From an uncultured Eggerthellaceae bacterium (GTDB lineage Bacteria; Actinomycetota; Coriobacteriia; Coriobacteriales; Eggerthellaceae): a stretch of 47,840 nt of DNA. The notes beneath the pieces were generated by a model. It had not been told where the DNA came from and searched no databases. It was given only the letters and a program-made list of their open reading frames with translations. Position 1 is the first letter of the stretch, and the number at the start of each line of letters is the position of its first letter. A program made the translations under genes and the position numbers. The stretch lies in assembly GCA_934668515.1 (NCBI GenBank), contig CAKUNS010000013.1, positions 1 to 47,840 of the forward strand. The letters run 5' to 3'. Positions 7,199 to 15,530 of the stretch are shown piece after piece.

Positions 7199-8632
7199 TT
7201 AGAAAAGCGAGAAGATAACGCTGCAAACCGGCAGGCCGATGATAAGACCAAGAACGATCATGATCGGGAGGATCTTGCAAGCTGCCTTGGTCATCTCGGT
7301 AGGATCGGCCAGATCCTGCGTCATTGCAACGGCGGTAACCGGCGATGCAGCAGGGGTAGCAAGTGCGAACTGGGCCATGATGAAGAGCATCACGACAACC
7401 ATGGTGGGCTCCAAGCCAACCTTGACTGCGTAGTTAACCAGCAGCGGCATAACCATAACGGCGACGATCATGTTGTTAGCGAAGTTGGTGAGGATAACTG
7501 CCAGGACAAGGGCGACGACGACGAAGACCCACGGAGACATGCCCATGAACGGCATGAACAGCATGGCCATTGCAGCGGGGATGCCAGTCTCGAGGCCGGG
7601 AACAGCACCACCCATGTAGGTGGAAAGCAGCATGATGAAACCGACCATGGTGACCTGGCCCCAGTTGCAAAGGTGAAGCAGTTCCTCGATACCGCCGATA
7701 GCATTGCCTTCCTCGTCCTTAAGGAACGGCATAAGGGCGGTGCCAAGCAGGCAGAAGCCGGCAAGACCAAGAACGCTCAGGTAAGGCTTAAGCGGGCCGA
7801 CAGCAGCCAGAACGTTGACCACGATGAAGCCGACGAACATGACAAGGGCGATCTTCTGAGAACGCGTAGCCTTGAGCTCGGAGCAATCGCTGCAGAAATC
7901 GGCAAGAGGCTTTGCGTCGACGCGCATGACGAAGCGCATGACCAGCACCCAGCAGGTAATCATCAGAACGCCGACAACAAACATGCACAGCAGGTACGCA
8001 ACCATGTTCATGGGATATGCGGCGAACATCTTCATGTATGCGCCATAGAAAACCAGGCCCGTGGAAATGAACGGGAACAGGATCTGGCCAAGCATGAGGG
8101 CGAAAGCAGTACCCAGATAGGTGAAGACGGCAAGCTTGCTGTTCTTTTGAACCTTGCAGGCATTCAGCATGGAGGTAATGAATGCACCGAAGATGATCAT
8201 CAAGATGATGGGGTTGTTAGCACCAAGCAAGAATGCGATGAAAAGAATGACCCAGATGGTAACCCACGGCTTGCCCTGCATGAGCTTGTTGCCAAGCAGC
8301 TTGCTGGCCAGCCAGTTGAATGCGCCGGTGGTCATGGCGATGCCGATGACGCCCATGCACAGGATCAGGGCCATAACAGTGGTGTTACCGAACGAACCAG
8401 CGATGACGCGGTCGAAGCCGATAGACGTCATGCCCAGACCGAACAAGGCGACGATACTCGGCCAAAGCATGTCGATAGTGATCCAGCCGTACACTGCGCC
8501 GACGAAGCAGCCCAGAATGCCCATGCCGAGCGGAGTGATGCCCGCGAAGCCGGGAACGAACTGACCGCCTAAGCAGAATGCGGCGACCACCAGGTAATGA
8601 ATAGGCGAAACTTTTTTCGCTTTCGTATCCAT
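7199..8632 (-). CDS. DASS/SLC13-type (ion transporter superfamily) anion symporter
   Basis: A 477-aa integral membrane protein of about a dozen hydrophobic segments. Two pseudo-repeated motifs at the likely substrate site, FLLGANNPIILMIIF in the first half and LTNFANNMIVAVMVM in the second, recall the Ser-Asn-Thr-type hairpins of DASS/SLC13 carriers, and the C-terminal segment has FALATPAASPVTAVAM. The family moves di- or tricarboxylates, sulfate or other organic anions with Na+ or H+. The start at 8632 has GGGGAGGG immediately upstream. It reads into the GH3 cluster but is separated from it by a strong hairpin. A cytosolic loop carries two Cys (FCSDCSELK), unusual for the family. Substrate not predictable; an ArsB/NhaD-like member of the same superfamily is possible. 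Confidence 0.85.
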   Translation of the reverse strand: MDTKAKKVSPIHYLVVAAFCLGGQFVPGFAGITPLGMGILGCFVGAVYGWITIDMLWPSIVALFGLGMTSIGFDRVIAGSFGNTTVMALILCMGVIGIAMTTGAFNWLASKLLGNKLMQGKPWVTIWVILFIAFLLGANNPIILMIIFGAFITSMLNACKVQKNSKLAVFTYLGTAFALMLGQILFPFISTGLVFYGAYMKMFAAYPMNMVAYLLCMFVVGVLMITCWVLVMRFVMRVDAKPLADFCSDCSELKATRSQKIALVMFVGFIVVNVLAAVGPLKPYLSVLGLAGFCLLGTALMPFLKDEEGNAIGGIEELLHLCNWGQVTMVGFIMLLSTYMGGAVPGLETGIPAAMAMLFMPFMGMSPWVFVVVALVLAVILTNFANNMIVAVMVMPLLVNYAVKVGLEPTMVVVMLFIMAQFALATPAASPVTAVAMTQDLADPTEMTKAACKILPIMIVLGLIIGLPVCSVIFSLF

Positions 8633-9029
8633 AACCCTCCCCTTTCTTTGTAGCTCTTACAATCCTTCCGTTTTGTTTCGCTACCAGCGCGCACATCCTT
8701 CTGGCCTCCCTCCGTCAGGATCTACGCGCTCAATGGCAGCTGCAAACGTCCGTGGCTTCACCATATAGTCTTCATCTTTAGGTGTGAATCAACGGTTGGG
8801 ATTGTAGGTTATCTGGGGTATGAACTTTTAGTTGTATCCCTTTTGACATTTTGGATAACCACTGGTCAGAGAACTAGAATTCCTAATAATTTGCTTATAG
8901 GGAATATTAATTACAGCAATAGCAGGCATTGGTTTTAGCTATGACACCCTATTAATCGGCGAATTCGCTTTATTCCTCGCGAAAATTTGTTACCGCCAGA
9001 AAATGCTCGCCTCTTCACATCGAATGACG
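8633..9029. other. AT-rich intergenic region upstream of the transporter
   Basis: About 400 bp with no convincing gene on either strand, and clearly more AT-rich than its surroundings from about 8750 to 9000. It contains an inverted pair GGTTATC (8807-8813)/GATAACC (8854-8860) and a weak leftward promoter candidate TTGATT...TATATG near 8764-8794 with 19-bp spacing. It probably holds the control region of the transporter gene. Confidence 0.5.
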
Positions 9030-9063
9030 AAAAGACCCCTGTGGCGCTTTCGCCACAGGGGTC
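9030..9063 (-). terminator. Intrinsic terminator of the phosphodiesterase gene
   Basis: GACCCCTGTGGCG (9034-9046) and CGCCACAGGGGTC (9051-9063) form a perfect 13-bp stem with a 4-nt loop. In the leftward direction it is followed by TTTTCGTC. It lies 25 bp after the stop codon of the gene at 9089. Confidence 0.88.
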
Positions 9064-9088
9064 TCAAACGAGCTAACTAACCGATTTA

Positions 9089-11206
9089 TTAGACGCGCTC
9101 GGTGAAGATGTCGTACGCGGGCGAGCCCTCGCACTGAGCCGGGAAGTCGACGCCCAGAAGGACAGCGGCCGTAGGAGCCAGGTCGACCTCGCGAATATGC
9201 ATCGGGGTGCGATAGCCTTCCTTGATGCCGGGGCCGGCTGCGCAGAAAATCGGGCTGAGCGAAGTGTCATTGTGACCCCATGCCGTGGACAGGCCGGCGC
9301 CGTGGTCCTCGGCGTAGTTCTCGTTCACGACGAAGACGATATCGGAGCCCATCGGGCCGCCAAGACCGATCAAGACAGCATCTTTGTTGTGGACAGCCAG
9401 ATCGAAGATGCGATGGCCGGTCTTGGGGTGCTTGTAACCGTACAGATCGGTGATGATCTGCTCCTCGAGCTCGTACTTGTCTGCGGGATCGACGATGCCG
9501 TGCGGATCGCGGCCCTTGACGTTGATGTAGATGCTATTGGAACGGGTCATGATGGCCTTGGTCTTGGTCCAATCAACCTCGGGCAGCTCCTTGCCGTTCT
9601 CGTCGGTCTTGAGCACGGTGTAGCCCATCTTATGCAGCGGCTCGATGGAAACGCCGGTGTTGTCACCCATGGCCACGGCTTCTTCCTCGGCGCTGATAAG
9701 TGCATGGTCGGAGAAGAGGGCGATGGTCCAACCCTCGTCCAGCAGGTGCATGAAGCTTCCCAGATAGTCGTCGGTGACCTTGTAGGTTGCCTCAGCAAAC
9801 TTCACGACTTCGCTCTCGTCGTAGCGAGAGGTGTCGCGGTTCTTCATGTACTTCATGTAGTTGTGACCTTGAAGGTCGACGTTGTGGAAGTGGCTGAAGA
9901 CGACCTCGGTGCCCTGCTCCTCAATGAAGTAATGAATGACGTTGGACTGCCACTCGGCGGCCTTGATCCACTGCTCGTTGTTGCACTTCAGGATGAGATC
10001 GGCGTCGTTGCCGGACATCTGGCTGGTGGGCTGCGGAGGTCCGAAGCGATCCACGATGGTCTTGAAGTTCTCCTTGGGGAACCAGACGGAGTCGTCGGTG
10101 CAGCTCATGCCGCGGGAAGCCCAGATGCGAACATAGGAACCGTCTTCGGCGATCTTAAGCAGGCGCATGTTGCGGTAAACGGGCTCGGGGCCTTCCTTGG
10201 AGGGGACGACATCGTACACGCCAACCAGGCCTGCGTCCTCGGTCAGAACGGCGACGGGCTCGGCCGTCTGTTTGTCCTTGTAAATGGCGACGGTGTCGTA
10301 CGCGCCGGACTCGCCCTTCAGGATAAGCGCCGGGCGCATGACCTTGCCATAGAAGGTGATGATCAGGAACTCCTTGGCGTCGGCCGGAATCTCGAATTCC
10401 CAACCGTTGGTCGGCATAACCGGGGACACGCTGACGCCCGTGGGGAAGTCGGCAAGGTGCCACATAAGGCCCTGCTGCTCTTCGTAGATGACGTTGTCAA
10501 CAACGAAACTGTCGCTGGGCTGATAGCCCTCGACATCGATGAACTCCTTGTACCACTTCTTGTATTCCTTGATGCGCTCCTTTGCCTCGGGCGAAGAACC
10601 CGGAGCGGATACGGGAATGCCGTCATGAACGGGCGGGTGCAGGAACTTGAGCTCCTCGTCACCCTCAACCTCGGAGGTGATGGTGGCCATGGGCATGTAG
10701 TTGGGCTTGGGGCATTTGGTGCTGGCCACGTACATCATGTCAAGGTCGCGAACGCTGGACCATGCGCAGCAGGCACCAGGCGAAGAGCCGTCGATGGTAA
10801 CCAGGTTGTCGGAGTCGATGGTCGGAGGGAACGAGCCGCCGGGCCAGTGCATGACCAGGGTCTTCTTGCCTTCCTGAGCAGTGACGTTCCACAGAGGCTC
10901 GGCCTTCAGGAAGCGCGAGCTGAATGCGCCAAGCGTGACGTCCTTGTCGTTCTCGGCGGACAGGTTGTAGTCCATGATGCCATGGGTCATAGGATATGCG
11001 CCAGTGGCAAGCGTCGCCCACATGGGCGGAGTGATGGTGGGGTTGGCGCCCAGCATCATCAGGTCTTCACGGCAGGCACCCCTGTCCATGAGCTTTTTCA
11101 AGTTAGGCATCTTGCCTTCGCGAACCAGTCGGCTGGCGAAACGGGGGTCCATACCGTCGATACCCAGCAAAAGCATCTTCTCGGTTAGGCCTTTAGATCT
11201 AAGCAT
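9089..11206 (-). CDS. Type I phosphodiesterase / alkaline phosphatase superfamily protein
   Basis: A 705-aa protein. The ATG at 11206 (MLRSKGLTEKMLLLGIDGMD) is chosen because GGGAGG lies 6 nt upstream. The N-terminus carries the metal-binding LLLGIDGMD (D17) and ITPPMWATLATG (T59 as likely nucleophile), followed by YPMTHGIMDY; later metal ligands are in FSHFHNVDLQGHNY, LFSDHA and GHNDTSLSP. These are the landmarks of nucleotide pyrophosphatase/phosphodiesterases. Between residues of about 150 and 400 lies a large insert with a beta-sandwich look. There is no signal peptide or membrane segment, so it acts in the cytosol on a soluble phosphodiester, phosphonate or sulfate. It is monocistronic with its own terminator. 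Substrate unknown. Confidence 0.85.
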   Translation of the reverse strand: MLRSKGLTEKMLLLGIDGMDPRFASRLVREGKMPNLKKLMDRGACREDLMMLGANPTITPPMWATLATGAYPMTHGIMDYNLSAENDKDVTLGAFSSRFLKAEPLWNVTAQEGKKTLVMHWPGGSFPPTIDSDNLVTIDGSSPGACCAWSSVRDLDMMYVASTKCPKPNYMPMATITSEVEGDEELKFLHPPVHDGIPVSAPGSSPEAKERIKEYKKWYKEFIDVEGYQPSDSFVVDNVIYEEQQGLMWHLADFPTGVSVSPVMPTNGWEFEIPADAKEFLIITFYGKVMRPALILKGESGAYDTVAIYKDKQTAEPVAVLTEDAGLVGVYDVVPSKEGPEPVYRNMRLLKIAEDGSYVRIWASRGMSCTDDSVWFPKENFKTIVDRFGPPQPTSQMSGNDADLILKCNNEQWIKAAEWQSNVIHYFIEEQGTEVVFSHFHNVDLQGHNYMKYMKNRDTSRYDESEVVKFAEATYKVTDDYLGSFMHLLDEGWTIALFSDHALISAEEEAVAMGDNTGVSIEPLHKMGYTVLKTDENGKELPEVDWTKTKAIMTRSNSIYINVKGRDPHGIVDPADKYELEEQIITDLYGYKHPKTGHRIFDLAVHNKDAVLIGLGGPMGSDIVFVVNENYAEDHGAGLSTAWGHNDTSLSPIFCAAGPGIKEGYRTPMHIREVDLAPTAAVLLGVDFPAQCEGSPAYDIFTERV

Positions 11207-11514
11207 GTGCATCCTCCCTCTCTCTGGGGCTGGCATAAACAACGCTTATACCAGTATAGGCTGCGCTTTATAACAAAGAGAAGCACCATTAACGACACTC
11301 GGCTTGCGATGGCATCAACCGAAGCGGGATGCCCGACTGAAGCGAGGCGAAAAAGAAAGACCTTTCGCATGAAGGGGTCTCTGGGCGATGCAGTGCTCAC
11401 TATTTCAATTTGGCGGCTGTCGCTGCACTTCAAGAACCCTGCCGCTCTCGACGACTTCCAAGGAAGCCGTCTCGGCGACCGAAGCGCGCTCGGCTGCTGG
11501 CTCTCACGGAATGC
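11207..11514. other. Intergenic region upstream of the phosphodiesterase gene
   Basis: About 310 bp in which I see no gene. Leftward TATACT and TATAAG hexamers occur near 11246-11256 and may be -10 elements of the phosphodiesterase gene, but no good -35 is at proper distance. The stretch 11300-11500 shows no recognisable structure. Confidence 0.4.
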
Positions 11515-11550
11515 AAAATGGGCGGCTCCCCAACGGGAAACCGCCCATTT
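11515..11550 (-). terminator. Hairpin terminator after efp
   Basis: AAATGGGCGG (11516-11525) and CCGCCCATTT (11541-11550) pair perfectly over 10 bp, 25 bp after the efp stop. The leftward transcript continues with a short T-run (from the A's at 11515-11518). Confidence 0.75.
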
Positions 11551-11575
11551 CAATATCGAGCACGTGATCCGTTTA

Positions 11576-12136
11576 TTAGAGACGCTTGACGAAACGGCCG
11601 TCGCGGGTGTCGATCTGCAGGACGTCGCCGATGTTGACATACATCGGAACCTGGATGGTTGCGCCCGTCTCAACGGTTGCGGGCTTGGTGGAACCCTGGA
11701 CGGTATCGCCCTTGAAGCCAGGCTCGGTCTCGGTAACCTCAAGCTCGACGAACATCTGCGGCTCGACGCTAATCAGCTCTTCGCCAGCGTACTGCAGGGT
11801 AACCTCGTCGCTTTCCTTCAGCCACTTAGCAGCGTCGCCAACCTGCTCGTGCGGGATGGGCATCTGCTCGTAGGTGTTGGGATCCATGAAGTTGAAGTCG
11901 GCGCCGTCGTCGTACAGGTACTGCATGGTGCGCTGCTCGAGGCGGACGGTGTCGAACTTGGTGCCGGCATTGAAGGTGTAATCGACAACGCGACCAGTCT
12001 TGATGTCGCGAAGCTTGGTGCGCACGAATGCGCCGCCCTTGCCGGGCTTAACATGCTGGAACTCGACAATGGTGCACATCTTATTGTTGTAGACGATGCA
12101 CATGCCGTTCTTGAAATCTGCGGTAGAAATTGCCAT
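11576..12136 (-). CDS. efp: Translation elongation factor P
   Basis: A 186-aa protein of standard EF-P length. EF-P binds stalled ribosomes between the P and E sites and promotes peptide bonds at proline runs. Domain I shows the modification loop HVKPGKGGAF, with Lys33 at the position that is beta-lysylated or otherwise modified in other bacteria. The conserved TKLRDIKTGRVVDYTFNAG and C-terminal GDVLQIDTRDGRFVKRL are present. AGAGGGACC precedes the ATG. It follows the dehydroquinase/aminopeptidase gene by 34 bp, the gene order also known in Bacillus and Mycobacterium, and closes the operon before a hairpin. No EF-P modification enzyme is encoded in the window. Confidence 0.98.
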   Translation of the reverse strand: MAISTADFKNGMCIVYNNKMCTIVEFQHVKPGKGGAFVRTKLRDIKTGRVVDYTFNAGTKFDTVRLEQRTMQYLYDDGADFNFMDPNTYEQMPIPHEQVGDAAKWLKESDEVTLQYAGEELISVEPQMFVELEVTETEPGFKGDTVQGSTKPATVETGATIQVPMYVNIGDVLQIDTRDGRFVKRL

Positions 12137-12170
12137 AACTGGTCCCTCTAACTCGTCTGAAAAAATGCGG

Positions 12171-13814
12171 CTATATTATAACCATCTCGTGAGTCGATTG
12201 AGTGAATCGCTCATAACCTTCACTCGTAACCACGCCGAAGTCCTCAAGGCGCATGCCGAACTTGCCGGCAATGTAGATGCCAGGCTCGACCGTGACTACG
12301 TTGCCAACCTCAAGCGGCTTGTCGTACGTGGCGTTCAAGTACGGAAGCTCATGAACGTCAACACCCAAGCCGTGGCCAAGGCCGTGGCCCATCTTGCCGC
12401 CGAAGCCGCCTTCAACAAGAATGCGCTCGGCCAGTTCATGCATGTCGCGGCCGATGACGCCAGCTTTGATGGTTGCCTCAACCGTCTCGTTCGCGCGACG
12501 GATGGTTTCGTATGCAGCGCGCATTTCGTCACTGGGCTTGCCAATGAACACGGTACGCGTCATGTCGGCGTTGTAGCCGAACGCCTTCGCGCCGTAATCC
12601 ATGACCACGCTGTGGCCCTCTTCGATGATGCGGTTGCCCGCCTGACCATGAGGGCTTGCACCGTTTGCGCCGCAAGCAACGATGGATTCGAACGCCACGC
12701 CCTGCGAACCATGACGAACCATGAAGTCCTCAAGCTCGATCTTCACCTGAAGCTCGGTCATGCCGGGCTTGATGAACTCGATGATGTGGCTGAACGCATC
12801 GTCGGTGATTTTCTGAGCTGCCTTCATGCGCGCAAGCTCGCGCACGTCCTTCACGGCGCGAAGCCCGTTTACCAGGCCCGTGGTCTCGACCAGCTGAATG
12901 CCCGATCCCTCAAGTTCGGAAACGACCTTGCGGTACTCGGCAAGCGTGATGTCGTCCTCAATGCCAAGCTTGCGGCCCTCGCCCTCTTTCTTGACGATGT
13001 CGCGCGCGAACACAGCGTGCGACTTGCGCTCGTCGTCGATGGCCACAGACGAGCCGATACGCTGGACGCGATCAAGGCAGTTCGTGGAGTAGCGGCTGTC
13101 GGTATGCATAGTGGCGCCCTCAGGCGTGACCAGCAGCGCATGAGCGCGATCGGGGTCGAAGATGTCGTCGAAGGCGGTCATCCAGTAAATGTTCATGTTG
13201 TCGCGAGCGATGAAATCGTCAATGCCCTGCTGCTGGCATGCCTCGCGAACGCGCACGATGCGCTGAGCGGAAAGCTCGCCAAGGGAAGGCAGGCCCTCGG
13301 GCTCGACGGGACCCTCGATGGCAGCGGGGGCATCATTTGAGCCTTCGACGCTGTTGATTTTTCCCAGCCTCTGCGGGTTGCTCACATCCAGCAGATAGTC
13401 AACGGCATCGCAGTAACCTTGGATGCCCATGCCCTTGATCTGCGCGACGCACACCGGGGCGGTCACGGAAACGCGGCGGAAGTCCTCACGCGAATTGACG
13501 TCGGAAAGATGAACCTCGACCACCGGCGTGTCGATCGACGCGATGGCATCGCGGATTGCGTACGAGTAATGAGTATGCGCGCCGGGATTGTAAATGACGG
13601 CGTCGTACTTGGTGGGAGCCTTGTGCAGCTTGTTGATCAGCTTGCCCTCGCTGTTGCTTTGGAAGCACGTTGCTTTCACGCCGCGATCGGCAGCGTACGC
13701 GATAACCGTCTCCTCCAAAGTCTCTAACGTGTCGTAGCCGTACACGGCCGGCTCGCGCGTGCCCAACATATCTAGGTTGGGGCCGTTCATCACCAGGATC
13801 TTCTTCAGCTTCAT
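12171..13814 (-). CDS. aroQ: Fusion of type II 3-dehydroquinate dehydratase and M24 Xaa-Pro aminopeptidase
   Basis: A single 547-aa frame joins two enzymes. Residues 1-145 are type II dehydroquinase: MNGPNLDMLGTREPAVYG with the catalytic loop Tyr, FQSNSEG, NPGAHTHYSYAIRDA and VEVHLSDVNSREDFR. It converts 3-dehydroquinate to 3-dehydroshikimate. After a linker of about 35 residues (146-180) rich in Pro/Glu/Ala, residues 183-547 are a creatinase/aminopeptidase P protein with all five metal ligands D406, D417, H481, E510 and E524 (MDYGAK, ADMTR, GHGLGHGLG, VEPGIY, RLEDFG). The ATG at 13814 has AAGGAGG 8 nt upstream. In Bacillus and Mycobacterium the same two genes are separate neighbours upstream of efp. 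The frame is open throughout and both active sites are intact, so a genuine fusion is more likely than a sequencing error. Confidence 0.93.
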   Translation of the reverse strand: MKLKKILVMNGPNLDMLGTREPAVYGYDTLETLEETVIAYAADRGVKATCFQSNSEGKLINKLHKAPTKYDAVIYNPGAHTHYSYAIRDAIASIDTPVVEVHLSDVNSREDFRRVSVTAPVCVAQIKGMGIQGYCDAVDYLLDVSNPQRLGKINSVEGSNDAPAAIEGPVEPEGLPSLGELSAQRIVRVREACQQQGIDDFIARDNMNIYWMTAFDDIFDPDRAHALLVTPEGATMHTDSRYSTNCLDRVQRIGSSVAIDDERKSHAVFARDIVKKEGEGRKLGIEDDITLAEYRKVVSELEGSGIQLVETTGLVNGLRAVKDVRELARMKAAQKITDDAFSHIIEFIKPGMTELQVKIELEDFMVRHGSQGVAFESIVACGANGASPHGQAGNRIIEEGHSVVMDYGAKAFGYNADMTRTVFIGKPSDEMRAAYETIRRANETVEATIKAGVIGRDMHELAERILVEGGFGGKMGHGLGHGLGVDVHELPYLNATYDKPLEVGNVVTVEPGIYIAGKFGMRLEDFGVVTSEGYERFTQSTHEMVII

Positions 13815-13857
13815 AATCACAGCCTCCTTGGCCGTCATGCCGCCTGTTTTGCTTTCG

Positions 13858-14955
13858 CTATTCGAAGCGTTGCCACTGCTCAAGATACGCCAGAATCTCG
13901 GCGTCGGAAAGCGTGACCGCCTTCCATTCTCCCACATCGACGGGAAGCACGAAGCGAATAGAGCCGCCGCGCGTCTTCTTATCATGCTTCATGGCTTCCA
14001 AAACCACAGCCGGGTCGGCCTTGAAGCCAAGGGGCGCCAACCCCAGCGCATCCAGCAAATCAGCCTGCGTTTGGACGAAATCGTCCGACGCGCCAAGCTT
14101 TTCCTTTGCCACGAAGGCCGCGAAACGCATGCCCTCGGCAACGGCCGCGCCGTGCGAGTACACGCCATAACCCGCAACCGACTCGATCGCGTGGCCAAGA
14201 GTGTGGCCGTAGTTCAGGCACTCGCGCACGCCCGAAGTCTCGGTTTTGTCACGCGCAACGACGTTGGCCTTGAACACCACGCAACGGGCAACGGCTTCGG
14301 CAACAACCGCGGCATCGCGCGCCGCAAGCGCCGGCGCGTTTTCGAGCATCCAGAAGAAGAACTCGTCAGAATCGATAACCGACGACTTGGCGATCTCGGC
14401 GCATCCGCAGCGCCATTCGCGCTGGTCAAGCGTTGAAAGCGTCGCCGTGTCGGCACAGACGTGGCTGGGTTGGAAGAACGTTCCCACCAGATTCTTTCCC
14501 TCGGGAAGGTTCACTGCGGTCTTGCCGCCAACCGACGAGTCGACCATGGAAAGAAGCGTCGTGGGAACCTGCACCACGCAAACGCCGCGCATGTACGTGG
14601 AAGCGACGAAGCCGGCCAAGTCGCCCACCACGCCACCGCCAAGGGCGACAACGACGCAGTCGCGCCCCAGGTCAAGCTGCGCCATGGCGCTCCAGATCTC
14701 GCCCGCCACCTCAAGCGACTTGGTCTCCTCGCCCGCCGGCACGATGATTTCGCTGGTTTTGAATCCCGCGCGTGCAAGCGAGGCCTTCGCCTGCGCCAGA
14801 TAAAGCGGACCGACGTTGCTGTCGGTGATGATAAGCGCCTGGGAGAACGACCCCAGCGCAGCTGCCTTCGAACCCAAGTCGTCGAGAATCCCCGAACCGA
14901 TGCGCACGGCGTAATCGACTTCGTTGGGAATGCTGACGATCACTTTTGTTGCCAT
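13858..14955 (-). CDS. aroB: 3-dehydroquinate synthase
   Basis: A 365-aa enzyme that cyclises DAHP to 3-dehydroquinate, second step of the shikimate pathway, using NAD and a divalent metal. The NAD-binding GGGVVGDLAGFVAS, the substrate loop QVPTTLLSMVDSSVGGKTAVN, the ligand segment CGCAEIAKSSVI and the metal site in LNYGHTLGHAIE are all present. Its ATG at 14955 lies within the end of aroK (16-bp overlap), which implies translational coupling. In this operon it is followed after 43 bp by the AroQ fusion that consumes its product. No DAHP synthase is encoded in the window. Confidence 0.97.
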   Translation of the reverse strand: MATKVIVSIPNEVDYAVRIGSGILDDLGSKAAALGSFSQALIITDSNVGPLYLAQAKASLARAGFKTSEIIVPAGEETKSLEVAGEIWSAMAQLDLGRDCVVVALGGGVVGDLAGFVASTYMRGVCVVQVPTTLLSMVDSSVGGKTAVNLPEGKNLVGTFFQPSHVCADTATLSTLDQREWRCGCAEIAKSSVIDSDEFFFWMLENAPALAARDAAVVAEAVARCVVFKANVVARDKTETSGVRECLNYGHTLGHAIESVAGYGVYSHGAAVAEGMRFAAFVAKEKLGASDDFVQTQADLLDALGLAPLGFKADPAVVLEAMKHDKKTRGGSIRFVLPVDVGEWKAVTLSDAEILAYLEQWQRFE

Positions 14956-15530
14956 AAGACTCCCTTTTCCTTCAGGATGTCGAACACCTCATGAGCGATG
15001 GACGAACTTCCGCGCCCAACCGTATCGATGGTGACGTCAGCTACTTCCTCGTACAGGGGAAGACGTTCGTTGATAACGCGCTGGGCGTTTTGAAGGTCGC
15101 CGAACAGCGGGCGCGAGGAAACGTCGCTGATGCGCGAAGCTGCCTCGACCGCCGTTACCGACAGGTACACGACCAGGCCAAGCTCAGATAACGCCTTGCG
15201 GTTCTCGGGACGCAGAACCACGCCGCCGCCGCAGGAAATCACCATCGGGTCCTTCTTCATGCCCAGCTCGTAAAGCGTTTGGGTTTCGATGGCGCGAAAG
15301 CCTTCTTCGCCAACCTCGGCGAAGATATCCTTCACGCGCTTATGCTCGCAGCGCTCGATGTAGGTGTCCATGTCAACGGAAGCGACGCCTGCCATGCGCG
15401 CCAGCTTGCGCGCAACCGAAGTCTTTCCTGCCCCCATGAACCCAACCAGAAACACCGGGCGATCAAGCTCGTAGATATCCTTATTTGCCGCCTTGCCTAC
15501 CGACGCGCCGCTTGTTATTGGGGCGCTCAT
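14940..15530 (-). CDS. aroK: Shikimate kinase
   Basis: A 196-aa NMP-kinase-like enzyme that phosphorylates shikimate at the 3-hydroxyl. Motifs: Walker A GFMGAGKT (residues 30-37), the shikimate-binding DMDTYIE, GEEGFRAIE, SCGGGVVLRPENR and RPLF in the lid. It carries about 22 residues before the core that typical AroK (about 170 aa) lacks. The ATG at 15530 overlaps the aroC stop as ATGA, and its end overlaps aroB by 16 bp. It is part of the aroE-aroC-aroK-aroB-aroQ run. Confidence 0.96.
   Translation of the reverse strand: MSAPITSGASVGKAANKDIYELDRPVFLVGFMGAGKTSVARKLARMAGVASVDMDTYIERCEHKRVKDIFAEVGEEGFRAIETQTLYELGMKKDPMVISCGGGVVLRPENRKALSELGLVVYLSVTAVEAASRISDVSSRPLFGDLQNAQRVINERLPLYEEVADVTIDTVGRGSSSIAHEVFDILKEKGVLWQQK

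Noticed and set aside
7142..8572. 476-codon plus-strand frame
   Set aside because: Antisense to the DASS-type carrier; extremely His/Asp/Asn-rich as expected from the complement of hydrophobic codons.
9197..11188. 663-codon open frame on the plus strand
   Set aside because: Antisense to the phosphodiesterase gene, composition Val/Gly/His-rich, no motif.
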